Source: Ischnura elegans
Taxonomy: Eukaryota; Arthropoda; Insecta; Odonata; Coenagrionidae
Direction: 5' to 3'
Assembly (NCBI RefSeq): GCF_921293095.1
Contig: NC_060254.1
Location: 9,610,001-9,674,000, forward strand
Length of the DNA stretch: 64,000 nucleotides
Part shown: positions 33,290-43,540 of the stretch, piece after piece
How positions within the stretch are numbered: the stretch's first letter is position 1
Layout: every line of letters begins with the position of its first letter
Made by a program: the position numbers and the translations under genes
Notes under the pieces: generated by a model
Databases searched by the model: none
What the model was told of the DNA's origin: nothing
What the model saw: only the letters and a program-made list of their open reading frames with translations

Positions 33290-33420
33290 TCTACAGTGGT
33301 TAGAGGATGACTGGCGTCCCGAGGGGTAAAAAAACCGTCTTTACGAAAAATATGGACGGAATGAAGAGAATTATCGAATTGAAGTTCTTTGAAATATGGA
33401 AGAACGCCATTGTTTGAAAT
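33290..33420. repeat. Direct repeat unit A, copy 1
   Basis: CTACAGTGGTTAGAGGATG begins the unit, and ATCGAATTGAAGTTCT lies near its end. The partner is at 33952-34070. The two copies bracket the SINE at 33500-33648. Confidence 0.8.
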
Positions 33421-33499
33421 ATTAGTAATCCATTTTGTATTCCAGACAAAGGTAATTCGTTGTTTATTTATTTCCATTACCCCATAAAAGCACATTTAC

Positions 33500-33648
33500 G
33501 GCCTTTACAATGGGGAATTAACAATTAACAATGAAGGGTTTTCACACACGCACATCCCCTGGGTAAGGGTAACTTACCCAGGCGGGACTCGAACCCGCGA
33601 CCTTCGATTTGGCAAGCGAGGACATTACCCCGCCGCCACCGAGGCCGA
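33500..33648 (-). mobile_element. tRNA-derived SINE
   Basis: The minus-strand head GGCCTCGGTGGCGGCGGGGT contains an A-box-like region, and GCGGGTTCGAGTCCCGC is an excellent B box. A unique body and an AATTAACAATTAACAATG-like tail follow. T-arm pairing is perfect (5 bp), but the acceptor ends do not pair, so it is a SINE rather than a working tRNA. Confidence 0.75.
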
Positions 33649-33862
33649 CATTCTTTTGTTAAATGAGTAAGACAAATTTTTGTGACGATCCCACGTGTTC
33701 CGGTGCCGTGGGCAGGCAATCAACTTTGAGACGCATTGTTAAACGGTTGTATTTTAGATTTCTTAATTTTTGTTATAAGCGCATCAATCTGAAGTTTTGC
33801 ATTTTAACTATCGTGATCCGCCCGGTCCTTCGGAATAGTATTGAAGTTCATACACATCGAGG

Positions 33863-34135
33863 ACAGCCATCATAAGAGAAACCGCAGTCATATATCTCAA
33901 GTTTCTATTAATTGTTATTATTATTATCACAACCATTTTTAACTAAAGTTATCTACAGTGGTTAGAGGATGGCTAACGTCCCAAGTGGTACAACCACCTT
34001 TTCGAAAAAATATGGATGGAAAGAAATAGAAATATCGAATTGAAGTTCTAAGAAATGGAGGGAATCAAATGCCATCATAAGAGAATCCGCAGCCATATAA
34101 CTCTCGTTTCTATTATTATTACTTATATTTTTATC
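33863..34135. repeat. Direct repeat units B and A, copy 2
   Basis: GCCATCATAAGAGAAACCGC (33865) recurs as GCCATCATAAGAGAATCCGC near 34071. Unit A recurs at 33952-34070 (CTACAGTGGTTAGAGGATGG). The order B, A, B here and A upstream shows a diverged tandem array into which the SINE has inserted. Confidence 0.75.
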
Positions 34136-36654
34136 TATTATAACCCAATGTTTCTTCTAAGTAGCATCAAAAATGTATACATTTTCATCTCCAGGCAGGA
34201 AATTGTGTAGAAAATTTTCACTTTTTAAAATGAGACGTCTTGAAAATTAATTTCTCCTAGCAGCAGCTCTGGTTAAGATAGGGTTAACTAAGGTTAAAAG
34301 CCAACTCGCGACAGCCAACCCAGTTTAGACTTCTGACCGCGGCAGGGATCCCAGTTTAAAGCATCACAAAACCGCAAAGCCGTAGCCAGAGCAAAATTTC
34401 GGAGAGGCCGAGGGTTCCATCGGAGAAGAGGTTCATTTGGAAGGGGTACAAATGAGACCATATCGACCAAACATTTAAGGGAGAGAAGGGTTTGAATCCT
34501 AACACGCCTCCTCCCTTCTCCCCTTCATCGGTACGACCTTCCTCACGCAATAGGTGCGTTGCTATGGCAAAATACGGGGGCCGTTTTTTTACTACCTCCG
34601 ATGGCTAAGCAAAAAAACGCGACATGCGGGTACTGCGTAGATAAGGCAACTGAACGTCGAGTCATTTCTTACCATAAGTTGTAAGTTTAATTTAAGCAAG
34701 ATTAATTTAGTTTCGTTCCCGGGAGTAAAGTTTCGTCCCATGTCGAAACTAAACTCCTTGGTTATTTTAATTTCGTGTGGGAACGATACTAAAGCCAGGC
34801 CTCGTATTTTCGTTTCCCTCCGGGTGGTAACGAAACATTTACGTTTCGTTTCACTTGCTATCCCTGATTAAAACAACCAAGTGACACCAGTTGTAAAAGT
34901 TGACGCTGTTATCAAATACCTTAACGTGAAAAAATATACGTTAGGGCGTAAATATCTGTATATTAAACTAGATTACACAAGCTCGGAGTTAGTACGAAAT
35001 GTTACCATAGGGTGGCCAACTCAGGATGGGCGTAGTGGAAACGGATCATGAGAAGGAGAGGCCGAGGGCATTGCAGGAGGAAAACGTAGGAGAAAAGGAA
35101 GAATGCCGCGTCAGCGACGAAAACATCCCACGGAGAGGAGAGAGGACATGGCCGCTGGAGTCTTCGTTGGAGGCGGATGCCGCACGGAAACGCAACCTCA
35201 TTGTCGAGCCCCTCTCCCCGAATGCGTGAGTGACCAATAAACTCGGAGGAACACCGAGGGCAGCTCGGGGAGAGTGTCTCACCTGGACCCTTGTCACCTT
35301 CGCCGTGAATAGACGATCGTCCGCCACGGGGGGCGGGAAGGGCCCCGGGCCAAGGCGGGTACATGCCACAGCCTCCGCCCATTCCAGAAAGAACATGCCA
35401 CACCTCGGACGCTACAACGGCATAGACTTGAATACAACCCACGGCGTCACAGTTAATAAAAGGTCAAAAGGGAAAGAATGCTAAGTAAACACTCGTAAAG
35501 GGTCTAGCGCCCAACAATAGATTACATCATTTCAGGTAATCTATAGCGCTTAACGTATATTTATGAAGAATACAAAACGTCTAATACAATTGATATAGCA
35601 ATAAAACTATGCACAAATATTTATTACAAAGATTCGTTGCGGTCTCTATTACGAACAGGATCTTCATCATCATGCCGATCCATCCATCAGATCCTCTTCA
35701 AAACCTAGGTCGCAGTGCAGTTTTGTCATAAATATGAGCGAAAAAACTGTTTCTCATTATTTAAATACTAAAAGTAAGTTCCACGAAGTAACGCCCGAAG
35801 AAACAGAATACTAAACACCAATTTTAACGATGGATTCTCCCTCCTCGCATTCAGATACTGAAATCAATCGTTGTGCTATTCTTCTGTCTATTTTTCTTGA
35901 TTCCATTCATTTCTTTATCACCTCTACCGACAGCTACCGAATCAGATAATCACGAACGATTTTGCTGGGTGAAATTTTTACGAGTGATTCAAACACACCA
36001 AAATTCATAATCGTTCGTAATTGTACCACGTGACTCCTTCGTTACGTGCTCCGAATAATTAGGAGCGATTCAAACAAAACCCCCAAGGGCATGGATGTAT
36101 GTTATTGTCAAACAAGTAAATAGTTCGAAAGAACTCTCAACTCCTAAATTCGCTAAGACGACATATGTATTATAGGACACCCACTATCCTCCCCTTTTTT
36201 CTGTTATATCCAACCTTTCACGACGTTTCGAAGAAAACAATGACTTTCAAAAACAATTCGAGAGCGTCACTGTAAGGCGATACGGCGATGAGATAGCAGC
36301 GAAAACAATTTCACTAGTATTGGGACGGACCCTATTACAAAATGCAAAGCAAACATGGGTGGATGAGAGGAGGCGGTGTTCGTGACTCACGATTTCCTCG
36401 GATTTGGATTGGGGCGGAGGAGACTCGTTAGGGAGGAATCATTCGTTCGGGGATATGACAAGGTGAAGAAGCGCCAGATTAGCCACGGCCCCATGCCGCG
36501 ATGACAACGCGGCCATTAGGGGAAATATAGTTATGCGCGACGCTTTCTCATCATACCCTCCTCCCTCAACGCCATTCCCTTCGTCCCGACGGGAAAATAC
36601 TACGGCTTGCCTCCTTCAGGAATCACGTGGAATCCACGACCATGCTCAATGCGG
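34136..36654. other. Sequence without a recognisable gene
   Basis: Contains a GC-rich patch at 35020-35410 with overlapping ORFs of low complexity. A TTTCGTTTC-rich stretch at about 34700-34865 ends GCTATCCCTGA, which resembles a lone hAT terminus. Nothing else recognised. Confidence 0.4.
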
Positions 36655-37570
36655 GCACGGTTACATCACGCCGACACAAAAAGCGCTAGCTTTCCACCTA
36701 TCTGAACCAGTTGCGTAACTATCGGAGGATAGAACCCCCACTAACCAGGACTTTCGTCTCGCCTGAATATTAGAATTGTTTCGCCTTCATTTCGGTGAAA
36801 AAAACTACAAGACTTTCTATTACAACTATTAAATGTAGCAAAGTTTTCCTAAAATAAATTCATGTTATCCAGTGAACTTTCAAGTACTTTAACCCGACGT
36901 GGTGTGCTTACTGATCCTACCTCCAAGTCAAGTTGTGGTTACACCACTGTACTGAGAAATACATATTTTCGGTGAGGTATTTTCAGTAGACTAACGAGTT
37001 AAATAAATTGTACGGGTATGGTTGCCTCACGCTGATACAGTAAAGCTTTCCACCAATCTGAACTAGTTGCTTAACTACGGGGGATAGAACCCGTTTTATC
37101 CTAGAACACCCTCAGAACTCTTGTCTCGCCAATTTATTATGATTGTTTTGCCCTTACTTCAGTAAAAAAACAACAAGACCTGAAAAGTACTGTTAAAATA
37201 TTATATGTAGCCAACTTTTTCTAAAATAAATTCACTTTATAAATAAAGTCAATTTTTTTCTGGAGAGATATCGTGGAACAGCATATACAATGATATACAA
37301 AGATATCAAACTGCCTGGTACTGTACGTACCAACCATTGCAAACAATAGAAACACGTGTTGTAGAGCTGTGAAGTAAATTTAAGTCATATGATATATTTA
37401 TTAATCATTTCATGTTCCAAAGTAAAATTTCTTGTATATTAACACGGTGTTGAGTGGTATTCAATCTGATCGTTCCTTCCAAGCCAAGTCCCAGTTACGC
37501 CGATGTTCTGAACAACATATTTTCAGCACGGTACCTACAGGCTAACGATTAAATACATTGTAACACAGTA
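36655..37570. repeat. Diverged tandem duplication with a private insertion
   Basis: Unit 1 (36655-37015) and unit 2 (37021-37570) share GCTTTCCACC.ATCTGAAC, GGATAGAACCC and TAAAATAAATTCA, then the TTAACACGGTGTTGAG-type block and the end CATATTTTC. Unit 2 has about 165 extra bases (roughly 37240-37405). Confidence 0.75.
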
Positions 37571-39184
37571 GCTATTATGCGATCATGTTTTCTGGGCTTC
37601 CAACGCGTTGTTTCTTAAACGCGTTTCTACCCTCCCCCTTGCATAAAATAATGATACAGAATTTTTTCAGGTGTTCTGATAGTTCAACCGCTGTCGCCAA
37701 AATGATGGCATGCTTTGGATACAGAGAAACTAATCCGAATTAAGCTGATTAAATTTCAGTTTCACGAGTTTTCAGGCAAAAAAATTAGTTTACCACACTG
37801 TTTCCACGGAAATAATGCTTTTTGCGCAAGATGTTTACGCAGGCAAAAAATAATAGCACAAAATCGAAGGAAGCAAGTGGTAATAATCATCATATAAATA
37901 AATTGACTGAAAAATAAAAAAAATGACAAATACAATTCGCTTGGACATGGCCTTTTTATTCGAGTATTACGGAGTTTTGTACTTAGCACCATGGGATCAC
38001 AAACTCAAATGATGAAACATGTACGGGAAAAGGTAGGAACTTGTCATACTCAGCAGCAGATCATGGTCGTCCTAAGCATGAAGAAAGTGACACTTATACT
38101 CCTGTACGCGGTGGAGCCTTCTTCCCTTCAGCACACGCTATCGGCTAAGTGAAATCCCCGGCTACTCAACGGCCTACTCGACACCCTTTTTTCTCGAAGA
38201 GCGCGAACCTAATTGAATCGGATGAGCCGCAGAGGCTCACGGGTAGGCACTCGCATTGGGGATGTCACACTATCCGCTTTAAGAAGTCCATAAAAGACCC
38301 GCGCGCGGTTCGCCAGAAAAGTTTTCCGGTCGCCCACAACAAAGGCGGGCGGAAAGAGAGGCTAAGCGGGTTGCGGCGACGAAAAGAATAAAAAAAAGAA
38401 ACTATATAATGCCGCTGACGTGAAAATGAAGGGGAAAAAAAGTTGGACTGGCACCCGACACTCGCATGCGAGAGGAGACATTTAATAGACCGTAAATATG
38501 AGACTCTTGCTCCTAGGGCGGCGCGGCGGCAGAGACCGCAGCCATAACGATATATTTCCGGCCCTTTCACGCGACGCTATCGCCTGATTTCCTCCCTCTG
38601 TGCACACACACTACGCGGCCTGCACACTCCACCAAAATCTGCCACCCTACCCTCACAAGTGCACGCTGGGACGAAATGTGTGCACACAAAAAGACGCCCC
38701 TTGTCACGACGACCCTGGGAGACCTCGAGACCTTTCCCACCTTTCACGGAGTTGCTGCCGAGGGGCGGCCGCGACTCGTAAGGGGCACAATAGGCGCCCA
38801 TTGTCGGTTCCCTGGGGCGACAGAAATTAGATTAGCAGCCGCTCCTGGGAGGACGAAGCCACTAAAGCGATTATGTAGTACCTGGTCGCAACCTGGTCTC
38901 CAGTTTCCTTGAAGGCATCTCCTACCGGATTGTGTCCCGAGAGACTTTCGCGAGCTACATCGTTCAAAATGAGGCTCGCGCCATGGATTCAACCTTCAAA
39001 TGAAACAGGGTCGGTCGTCTTTCACTAAAAAATTCAGAACTGTTAGAAAAAGAGTACAGGCTTCACCATTAAATTAAACTACTCTTTGCTATGGAAGCAA
39101 TAGTAATCAAAAAACAGTGTTGAATTTCAATAGAGAAGACGGATACTTCCTTCACAGCGCCGGGAAAAAGAGTCATCAAAGAGA
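37571..39184. other. Sequence with a GC-rich island, no gene recognised
   Basis: AT-rich to about 38100, then a GC-rich, CpG-containing island from 38480 to 38960. Short ORFs on both strands there have no domain. Confidence 0.4.
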
Positions 39185-39187
39185 GAG

Positions 39188-39258
39188 CCAATCAGAAAGA
39201 AGCGCCCAGTCAGACAGCCAATCACAGAGCAGCGCCCATCCAGCCTACGGTATTTAAA
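39188..39258 (+). promoter_or_regulatory. Two CCAAT boxes and a TATA-like box
   Basis: CCAAT occurs at 39188 and 39218 within a duplicated 30-bp module (AGCCAATCA then AGCGCCCA). TATTTAAA lies at 39251. The order and spacing look like a eukaryotic RNA polymerase II promoter. The hairpin motif at 39291 would lie close to the transcript start, so this may be the promoter of that element. Confidence 0.45.
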
Positions 39259-39280
39259 CGAGGCAGAAACCAACAGCCGA

Positions 39281-39370
39281 CACCTTCGACCTGAAGACGC
39301 TGGCTGGATAGCCAGCGAAACTGTTGTCTACAAACAAGCTGACGCGGAAGAAAACCCTGGAGAAATGCAG
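39281..39370 (+). mobile_element. Hairpin element with hammerhead-like core
   Basis: CTGAAGAC is followed by a perfect 6-bp stem GCTGGC/GCCAGC with loop TGGATA, then GAAAC, TGTT and GTC (39291-39327). CTGANGA and GAAA flanking stem II, and an AC/GT mini stem III before GTC, are hammerhead features. Against it, one extra C follows CTGAAGA, and the expected stem I does not pair. Downstream GACGCGGAAGAAAACCCTGG aligns with the element at 16345. Confidence 0.4.
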
Positions 39371-39383
39371 AGATCAATGTAAA

Positions 39384-39461
39384 TTTGAAAAAGCACGACC
39401 CGGGTTTCATAACATAGTTACATCGTCAGATAAATCGAAATACGGGTCGTGCTTTTTCAAA
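39384..39461. repeat. Perfect 19-bp inverted repeat around a 40-bp loop
   Basis: TTTGAAAAAGCACGACCCG at 39384-39402 and its exact reverse complement at 39443-39461. It lies directly downstream of the hairpin motif at 39291 and could be that element's 3' part or a separate fold-back. Confidence 0.85.
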
Positions 39462-40732
39462 ATATATTAGTTAACCCAAAAAAGTATATTTTTTCATTTT
39501 CAATAAAGGAAAATTTTCACACAGTCAAGCCTGAAATCGTCAGCTGTAGACCTTGCACAATCCTGAAAGGCCTCGCCATCAATGTCAAATGTCAAATATA
39601 ACTTTGTGCAGTGACGAGAATATTATGTCACTTTAGAAAAGAAATGATCTGAAATAATTCGCACGTGAAGTAAAGCATGAAAAGGCGCATGAACAGAATA
39701 AAAAGACGTGGGATGTTGTTCCAGTACCTACATTAGGCTGTTCTAGATGTGGTAGGCCAAGAAAAGCCTGAAACTAGATAAATCGGCTCTAAGCTTCCGA
39801 CACATTCGTTAAAACACAATCCAACGCTCTGAATTGAGATACTACCTCTACAATTAAGCAACGATTAGAAGAAAAGGGACCCTTTTCCATTCCATTTTTT
39901 CTGATCAACTAAAATGCTGTCAATTTGAAATTATCCATCATGAGAACATTACGCACACGTTAGACCCAAAATTATTCTGAAATTGCCTTATACCTAAAGA
40001 ATTTTTACAATCATTCACATAGTTCGGAAGAAAAGCCTCAGGATTTCTCTTTAAATATTTCCTGGATCAATACACTATTGAAGACAGGAAATGATCAACA
40101 CGAAGTCAGAAGGTCACGAGGAAAACCTCTAAATCTATAAATTATCATATGGAATATAAAGGGATATAAATATCTATCTTAATAATTCATCGACTTCACA
40201 GCGCTTTCATCTTATGCAGACAATCTGATAAATTGCGAACGAAGAAAGGAAAGCTACGCGAGCAATTCCATATCGAAACTTATGAAAGCGAGGCAAGCAA
40301 CGATAGCACAACAGAAGAAGGTGCCGAAACCAAACGCGTGACTCCACAATAAATCCAAACAAGCTGTAAAAAACACGAAGACATCGACAAGAATGAATAT
40401 GGATGAATGTTTCTCAAAGAACTGCCGTTTGATTCATCGCAATTACTAATCTTCCACGCTCTTGAGACTGAAATGGGATATATCATATCCTTCATCGTTT
40501 CTTTTCTTTTGTAATGATATCCACTCATTTCGAATGCTACTTGTCGCCTAAAAACTAGAGAGCGACGATGCATAGCATATATGAAATCGTTTTCCCCTCA
40601 AGCTACTAAGCTGTTTCCACTTCAAAATTTCAAGCAACTGCAGCCGAATCTCACTCTCCTTTCCCCCATCCTGTGTCTCTGCACCATGCAATTCACATTT
40701 TAGACTATCCGATTTATTTTTCTATATTCATC
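39462..40732. other. AT-rich sequence without a recognisable gene
   Basis: Nothing recognised. The ORF at 40280-40573 (97 residues) has no family signature. Confidence 0.45.
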
Positions 40733-40830
40733 TACATCTACATACTGCCTCGCAAGCCGCCTAAAAGACTCCTAATATTATAACTACTCGCAAGCCGCCT
40801 AAAAGACTCCTAATATTATAACTATTCATG
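40733..40830 (-). mobile_element. LINE-A 3' terminus scrap with 41-bp duplication
   Basis: CATCTACATCTACATACTGC is the reverse complement of the LINE-A 3' tail. CTCGCAAGCCGCCTAAAAGA and the following bases to ATTATAACTA are then repeated once in tandem. The SINE at 40843 begins about 12 bp further on. Confidence 0.6.
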
Positions 40831-40842
40831 ACTGTCTTGATG

Positions 40843-41140
40843 GCGGGGATCGGGTTGGTGTCGTAGCTAGTGTTTCAGCTTTCCACCCCGTGGATTCCGG
40901 TTCAAATCCGAAGTTGGTAGAGAATTTTCAGGGAATGCCTGATCCCTGCTGGAATGTTGTGTGGAGGATGCTTCAAGCACAACACTCCGTCCGTCGGATG
41001 GGACGTTAAGCCGTAGTACCCTTGGCGCCTTTCGTTAAGAGCAGGCTAATGCCGACGCCGAGTTTCTCTCAACCTTCCATATCCTTCCCTCATGGCGCAA
41101 ATGACCTCAGCTGTCGGTCGCCTCCTCCAAATATCATACC
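40843..41140 (+). mobile_element. tRNA-derived SINE, complete copy
   Basis: The tRNA-like head contains GGTTGGTGTCGTAGCTAGTG and a B box GGTTCAAATCC (40899-40909). A body with CCGTCGGATGGGACGTTAAG follows, then GCTAATGCCGACGCCG and GACCTCAGCTGTCGG, ending near CATACC. The second copy at 54157-55740 is split by a LINE-A insertion. The GGATGGGACGTTAA body looks like a conserved SINE core domain, but I cannot name it with confidence. Confidence 0.75.
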
Positions 41141-42091
41141 ATTACTTGATTATCTCGTCCTCAATACTTTTCTGTCACTGACTCGTACTTTCTCTACGGG
41201 TCTTTTTTCTTTCTTTCAAACTCTCTTCCTGCTGCCGTAGAAACGTGCCCAAGCGAGATTCTTCGATCAACACCACAGAAAAAGGCTTGGGCATCTCTGA
41301 AAGCAAGAAAAACCATCAAGCAACCCGCCATCGAATTCAACTCCGAGGCTATTGAACATTTAACAGCACAAGATGTAAGATTTCAGCATCTGGGGACCTC
41401 CGGTCATATTCACGTTTATGAATGGGCGAATGGCCGTGGAGCCTTTCGCTTCGGCAGTTCATCGGTTAAACCATCAGGGGCATTAATCAGCCATGGGGCC
41501 CCTTGAATAGGATGTAGATTCTTGGATGTGAGATAAAAAACAAGGGGTCATGGGAAGAATTTCGGCTAGGAGCGGCGGCGCCGGAACTCAATAACCCATA
41601 ATTAAAATGGCCAACGCACATATTGATTTACTCGATAATTTTCCTCAGTGGACAATATATAATACGAATCCTCCCTGGTGCATTCCACAGATTGATAAGT
41701 GTATTTTTAAAGTACGCCAATGACACGTGGGAATGGGCCCGTAATATACGACCACACACGCAAGCGGCTTCGACGACCATCATCTCCTCCTCCTCCTTTC
41801 CTGCAAGATAATCACGTACCTACCTATACGCCTCCTCCATTTCCCCATCCCACGTAATGGTCCCCATTTCGGCCGAGATGTCCTTCCAAATAGGCCCGCC
41901 TCACGTAGCTAGATCCCCAGGTCGGGAGAATAGGCGTGTAATAGGAGAGGGTGGGAGCCTAAGATGAGTGGAATTTCTTTCGGAGGGACGTGGGTCGTGT
42001 GTGAGCATTGGAGTTCTTCTTCCTTTCCGTAGAGGACAATTAACTCCTCAGACGGGGCGGGGGCGGCACCACTGTGAAGCAGCCTTGGTTA
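41141..42091. other. Sequence without a recognisable gene
   Basis: A mixture of AT-rich and GC-richer stretches. ORFs at 41623 and 41968 have no domain. Confidence 0.4.
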
Positions 42092-42365
42092 TGCCCCGTT
42101 CAGAATACGATTGTCGCAGTGATCGTCCAAATGATAGTTGGCAGAGCTAGCTGCGTGAATGCATGTCCGGATAATAGTTCACGTAGTTCCAAACGTTGCC
42201 ACTATACGATGGTTAAGAGCTGCGACACCGGAAGAGGAAGCAGCAAGAGAAGGACGAAAAGTTTGTGAAGCTCACATCGCTCTACTTTTTCATGGAACTG
42301 TCAAGTAAAAGGAGGAAGAAAAATTATAAGTTAAATACACGTTGAAAATTGTAATATCTTAGGGT
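42092..42365 (+). mobile_element. MITE family 2, truncated copy
   Basis: Starts CCCCGTTCAGAATACGATTG and follows the order of 18523-18800 (AATGCATGTCC, TAGTTCC.AACGTTGCCAC, GACGAAAAGTTTGTGAAGCT). Homology ends near GTAATATCTTAGGG, so the right terminus is missing. Confidence 0.65.
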
Positions 42366-42552
42366 AAACAGTGTCCTTGTCCCTAGGCCCTAAGTCCCTA
42401 GGTAAATAGATCCTTTTCAACATTTCTCTATATCTCAAATTCGAAAAATTCAACCCAATATTAAATCATATGTAAAATTGTCGTGTTTTAAAATGCAGGA
42501 GAAATATAGAAAAATGTCTTCAACGGAAATATTTTTCTAAGTTCCCCCTCTG

Positions 42553-42905
42553 TTGCGCTCTCGAAGTGGATTTTCAAATAAAGCAGTGTTTCATTCTTAT
42601 TCGTGCCTTAGCGATATCGCAAAATCATTCCAACACTCACTCAACAAAACCCAAAATACTCTACTGATACCGCTCTGGAGTTACACAGACAATCCACACT
42701 TTAAATATTCAAGATCACAATTCGCAATTACACGTCCAGTACAGTAAAACAAAAAACATAGCCAATTAGAACAATAACGCCACACACAAAATAAAAAGCC
42801 AAACGTAGATTACCAACAACGGCTTAACATCGCGACTGTAACCGTAAAGGTTGCCATACAGCATATATAAACAGCGTAGCGCAGTTTAGTCCAAACTCAA
42901 ATTAA
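42553..42905 (+). mobile_element. LINE-C (Jockey-like) 3' end, second copy
   Basis: The plus strand encodes SDIAKSFQHSLNKTQNT, matching NDIAKPFQCSLNKTQNT of the copy at 30393. The same 3' UTR follows (ACGTCCAGTACAGTAAAACA, AGCCAAACGTAGATTACCA). It is more strongly 5'-truncated than the first copy. Confidence 0.7.
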
Positions 42906-43174
42906 GCCGTAAAGTTTCACGATATCTACCGCAATCACCCACATTTTTTAAAATGGAATATATCTCCAAAAATACTTCTGCGGGTGGTGTTGCTCTCAAG
43001 TAATGCTAGTAATTTGATTATTGTTTTTGCGTTAATTGCCCGTTGACTCATTTCGGTGGGCGACAGTTTCGGGCGCATTACAGCTTACGTGTGAGCGAAG
43101 ACCCGAGAAATAAATAACCTGAAAAGCCATTATCCATTTCATTACTGCGGAATCAATGCAAGGTATTGATGATC

Positions 43175-43435
43175 GGGAGACGATGAATGACAATAGTTTC
43201 AGTAAACGCATTATTGTGTAATTTGATTTATTATGAACGTAACCATAGTTACTTTGGCTCAAGTGAGCGAAGTTGAAGTTGGTTTCTAAAATACAAAGCC
43301 GAACTCAATGTCAACTTCAGACTGTGATCTGAGCACCCAAGTAAGTGTGAGGGCGATGAATGACAATATTTTAGGTAAATGCATTAATGTGTAATTTTAT
43401 TACTCATGGTAACCGCAGTTATTCTAACAAACTTC
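43175..43435. repeat. Direct duplication, ~175-bp spacing
   Basis: CGATGAATGACAATAGTTTC (43181) recurs as CGATGAATGACAATATTTTA (43355). Both continue with GTGTAATTT and a GTAACC..AGTTA block. Confidence 0.7.
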
Positions 43436-43540
43436 GATTACCAGCAACAGCTGAACATCGCGACTATAACCGTAAAGATTACCATACACAGCGTAGCGTA
43501 GTTCAGAGACCAACACTAACTGGAGTGACACCTGTAAAAA
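43430..43540 (+). mobile_element. LINE-C 3' UTR fragment
   Basis: TTCGATTACCAGCAACAGCT followed by GAACATCGCGACTATAACCG and CAGCGTAGCGTAGTTCAG matches the 3' UTR of LINE-C at 42825-42890 and, inverted, 30395-30460. Confidence 0.65.

Noticed and set aside
33577-33648. Functional tRNA gene
   Set aside because: B box and T arm are excellent, but the acceptor strands do not pair and a SINE-like body follows.
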